From positions 401-8,022 of the forward strand of contig JAKJAE010000109.1 in the NCBI GenBank assembly GCA_022707665.1: a stretch of 7,622 bases of DNA, given 5' to 3'. How positions within the stretch are numbered: position 1 is the stretch's first letter; each line of letters begins with the position of its first letter. The notes beneath the pieces were generated by a model. That model worked only from the letters and a program-made list of their open reading frames with translations. It made no database searches and had not been told where the DNA came from. Positions 5,677-7,622 of the stretch are shown here, piece after piece. Both the position numbers and the translations under genes were made by a program. Origin of the DNA: Chloroflexota bacterium (lineage in GTDB: Bacteria; Chloroflexota; Anaerolineae; B4-G1; SLSP01).

Positions 5677-6339
5677 ATGACATCTGTCTTGCTCGTCACG
5701 CCGACGTCGTCGGAATACGCGACTGTCCGCGCCGCTATCGGTGCGCGCCTCACGCCGGGCCGTCTGGCGCTCGTTCGGTGTGGGATGGGAATGGACGCTG
5801 CCGTTGCGCTGTGTCGCCGGCTGGAGGACGCGGAGTGGTCAGGCACGCTGGCCCTGCTGGGATGGGCGGGCGGACTCTCTCCTGACCTGGCTGCGGGTGA
5901 CTGTGTGATTGCGGATGCGGCCCTGGATGGCAAAGGGCATCGTGTGCTTCTGACTGCTCCTGACCTGCCCGGCGTGGCCGCCGGCCCGGTGCTCTGCGTG
6001 CCCGAGCCGCTCGCGACACCACAGGCCAAGCGTGATGCGCAGCGGAGCGGAGCGCTCGCGGTCGAGATGGAGGCCTATCCGTTGGCGGCCTGGGCCGCTG
6101 CGCACCGTCTGCCGTTCATCCATGCGCGCGTGATCCTGGATGCGGTTGATGAGAGCCTACCCGACCTTGGCGATGCGCTCAACGCGCAGTGCCGCGTCCA
6201 TCCGGGGCGGCTGGCGCGACGGCTCCTGGCGCGTCCGCGCACGATCTTCAACGTGCTGTGGATGGCTCGCCGGGTGCGAGTGCTGGGTCCTGTCCTGGGC
6301 TGGCTTGCGCGCGCTGTCGTTGCAACCGAGCTGCAATAG
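5677..6339 (+). CDS. phosphorylase-superfamily nucleosidase, HpnG-like
   Basis: The product is 220 residues of the purine nucleoside phosphorylase/MTA-SAH nucleosidase fold. Diagnostic parts are LLGWAGGLSPDLAAGDCVIAD (60-80), the ribose and purine contact motif AVEMEAYPLA (128-137, with Glu130 and Glu132) and RVILDAVDESLP (151-162), where Asp155 corresponds to the catalytic aspartate of MTA/SAH nucleosidase. The shortened N-terminal part, the LPFIHARVILD wording and the Arg-rich LARRLLARPRTI tail resemble HpnG, the hopanoid-associated adenine-releasing enzyme, more than MtnN. AGAGG (5666-5670) lies 6 bases before the ATG. Its 3' end overlaps the opposing CruF-type gene by 92 bases, over residues from about 190 onward. 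A role in hopanoid or other terpenoid side-chain processing is inference. Confidence 0.85.
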   Translation: MTSVLLVTPTSSEYATVRAAIGARLTPGRLALVRCGMGMDAAVALCRRLEDAEWSGTLALLGWAGGLSPDLAAGDCVIADAALDGKGHRVLLTAPDLPGVAAGPVLCVPEPLATPQAKRDAQRSGALAVEMEAYPLAAWAAAHRLPFIHARVILDAVDESLPDLGDALNAQCRVHPGRLARRLLARPRTIFNVLWMARRVRVLGPVLGWLARAVVATELQ

Positions 6340-7093
6340 GCACCAGCATCAGGACGCTCCAGGCACATCCTACCACCCCCAGCGTCCTCTCTCCGATGGC
6401 GAACGTGACCGCCAGGTTGAACGCCAGGACTCCGGCAAAGAGACCTGCCCCCCATAGCGCGTCCGCGGGATAGCTCCGCCAGGCGCCCCAACGGGACTGC
6501 AGGATCCACCGGTCGAGCAGCAGAAACACACCGATGATGGCCCAGCTCAGAAGCGCCCAGCCGGCGAAGTTGGCGAGCGGCACACCCCAGTACACGCCGT
6601 CCTCGGGATAGAAGTAAATGCGCCCCAGGAACCAGCGCTCGCCACGCAGTGCCGCCGGGTCAGTGACGATGTCCAGCCCCATCGTGAGCATGCCTGCCAG
6701 CAGCCAGGTGCACCAGTCCGCGACCGCGGCCGGCTTTGCCCACCGGATATCCCACCCGCGCTGCACGGTCAGTGGCTCCAGCGCCAGCCGCGCCGCTTGC
6801 AGCCCGGCAAACGTCAGAAAGACGAAGGAAAGGCTGTCCATGAAGGGCACGCCCGCGATCCACAGTTCTCGATCGAGCGTGGCTGCGCTGAGGTAGGTGT
6901 AGGGCCCGAAAGGGAATCCGTTGTGGATCGAGCTGTACTCGGCGGACCAGGCCAGAGCATACCCCAGCACTGTGTACAGCGCTGTGCGTCGCCAGCCCCA
7001 GCCCGGCACGGCGATCACCAGATACACGGCCAGAAACGCGAACACATAGGGCCGCAGCGCGAACGTACCGGCGAGCAGACGTAGTGCGTCCAA
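6248..7093 (-). CDS. CruF-type carotenoid biosynthesis membrane protein (PF04240)
   Basis: The product is 281 residues with about seven hydrophobic segments, near residues 14-30, 37-51, 79-100, 125-147, 172-193, 212-233 and 238-255. The family signatures are AEYSSIHNGFPFGPYTY (51-67) with ELWIAGVPFMDSL, DIVTDPAALRGERW (141-154) and YYF-type YWGVPLANFAGW (168-179). CruF adds water to the psi end of gamma-carotene-type carotenoids at C-1'; related archaeal proteins hydrate bisanhydrobacterioruberin. The start is TTG: it lies 2 bases after the DUF116 stop, has GGAG at a good distance, and the first internal Met (85) would remove two membrane segments. The hydrophilic tail after residue 255 (RLQRQRAQASPG...) lies within the antisense overlap with the nucleosidase. 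Likely cotranscribed with DUF116. Confidence 0.87.
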   Translation of the reverse strand: MDALRLLAGTFALRPYVFAFLAVYLVIAVPGWGWRRTALYTVLGYALAWSAEYSSIHNGFPFGPYTYLSAATLDRELWIAGVPFMDSLSFVFLTFAGLQAARLALEPLTVQRGWDIRWAKPAAVADWCTWLLAGMLTMGLDIVTDPAALRGERWFLGRIYFYPEDGVYWGVPLANFAGWALLSWAIIGVFLLLDRWILQSRWGAWRSYPADALWGAGLFAGVLAFNLAVTFAIGERTLGVVGCAWSVLMLVPIAARLQRQRAQASPGQDPALAPGEPSTAR

Positions 7094-7095
7094 GG

Positions 7096-7562
7096 CTAAT
7101 CTCCGGCGTTCACAGCCGAAGCGACCGCCGTCACCACCTCAATCGCCCGGGCCACATCGACGTTGGTGTCCACGCAGCCATCGCGTGTCAGTGGGATCTG
7201 GAAGATCGGCGGGGCGCCGTGCTCCCATTCCAGGGATTCTACCGCTGCGACGCCTTCTGCCAGCTCCTTGTCACAGGCCACGGCAACGATTGCCTCCGGC
7301 CTGATCTCGGCGACACGGCCAGCCTCCCCCCCGGAGCGACGCACACGTCTCGATACCCCGCATCGAGCGCCGCCTGCCGGATCGGGTAGATCTTGCAGTC
7401 CGTGCGCGTGCAGCCGCTGCAGTCGAGGCCCTGTGGCGTCATCCGGCCCGGGCAACCCTGGCTGGGGCGCAGGCAGTGCGGAAGCAGCAGCATGCGCTGT
7501 TCAGGTGCAAAGGTGCGGATGTCCACGTTGATGCTATTGCGATCTGGCGGAAGCTCAGGCAT
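7096..7562 (-). CDS. DUF116 family protein with apparent one-base frame break
   Basis: The reading frame from ATG 7562 gives a Cys-rich N-terminal half: LLLPHCLRPSQGCPGRM (25-41), LDCSGCTRTDCKIYPI (47-61) and YRDVCVAPGG (70-79). The matching C-terminal half, EAGRVAEIRPEAIVAVACDKEL and then IPLTRDGCVDTNVDV, lies in another frame and ends at 7096. The two join exactly at the seven-G run 7326-7332. One extra G would give a continuous 155-residue DUF116 protein with Cys at 30, 37, 48, 51, 56, 74, 97 and 130. The cysteine pattern suggests a bound metal or iron-sulfur cluster; no reaction is known to me. AAGGAG (7567-7572) lies 4 bases before the ATG. It is shorter than many DUF116 proteins, lacking an N-terminal hydrophobic part. 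An assembly error is the simplest cause; a genuine mutation or -1 slippage is possible. Confidence 0.8.
7326..7332 (-). other. G7 homopolymer at the DUF116 frame break
   Basis: On the coding strand the run is phased CCG-GGG-GGG-AGG, so it forms an X_XXY_YYZ slippery heptamer (G_GGG_GGG). A -1 slip, or one missing G in the sequence, would both connect the two DUF116 halves without loss of a residue. Confidence 0.6.
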
Positions 7563-7622
7563 GGGACTCCTTTCCGAGTGCGTTCAATGTCCTCGATAGT
7601 GCCAACAGCGGGAAGTAGTTGC
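7555..7622 (-). CDS. 3' end of a gene entering from the right edge
   Basis: A frame with no stop from the edge gives 21 residues, NYFPLLALSRTLNALGKESHA, then TGA at 7555-7557. The stop overlaps the DUF116 start by 8 bases, the usual spacing within an operon, and the DUF116 ribosome binding site lies inside it. Other frames here contain stops or are less protein-like. The fragment is too short to name a family. Confidence 0.4.
   Translation of the reverse strand, partial: NYFPLLALSRTLNALGKESHA

Noticed and set aside
5429..5680. Small plus-strand gene in the divergent spacer
   Set aside because: There is no convincing ribosome binding site, no recognisable family and no protein-like composition, and it runs across the promoter and start of the nucleosidase gene.
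5412..6029. N-terminal extension of the DUF2961 protein up to 6029
   Set aside because: The extension is low-complexity, antisense to the nucleosidase gene, and outside the family length; a good ribosome binding site supports the start at 5411.

Overview
This is high-GC bacterial DNA with short intergenic gaps, recognisable Shine-Dalgarno sites (GGAGG or AGGAGG) and one TTG start. The gene mix is an F420/FMN-type luciferase-like oxidoreductase, a MOSC protein, a DUF2961/GH172 protein, a CruF-type carotenoid protein, an HpnG-like nucleosidase and a DUF116 protein. Together with a palindrome-rich intergenic repeat array, this would fit an environmental Chloroflexota-like or similar genome. That placement is inference; no marker gene is present.

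Layout. Positions 1-703 (-) hold the N-terminal 234 residues of an alpha/beta hydrolase that runs off the left edge. Positions 704-1136 are non-coding and dominated by a nested tandem repeat (753-1080) of a 14-bp and a 77-bp unit. A MOSC-domain protein (1137-1658, -) and a small cytidine deaminase-family enzyme (1828-2214, +) diverge from a 169-bp spacer. That spacer carries a degenerate copy of the array's hairpin. A hairpin at 2232-2268 separates the deaminase from a convergent minus-strand gene run.

The minus-strand run, read in the direction of transcription, is a DUF2961/GH172 protein (5411-4299), a flavodoxin-family protein (4187-3642), a DUF6508-like protein (3589-3167) and an LLM-class flavin oxidoreductase (3170-2331). 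The last two overlap by ATGA, so they are probably translationally coupled. This looks like one operon, but its substrate cannot be read from the sequence.

The right part looks terpenoid-related. An HpnG-like phosphorylase-superfamily nucleosidase (5677-6339, +), preceded by a perfect TATAAT, converges on and overlaps by 92 bp a CruF-type membrane protein (7093-6248, -). That gene follows a DUF116 protein (7562-7096, -) whose frame is broken at a run of seven G, and the tail of another gene leads into DUF116 from the right edge.

The points most worth a second look are the mosaic repeat array with pairing-preserving substitutions, its relative upstream of the deaminase gene, the DUF116 frame break at an in-frame G_GGG_GGG heptamer, and the unusual GH172-flavodoxin-DUF6508-LLM gene set. 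I did not find convincing evidence of a wholly new defence or mobile system.
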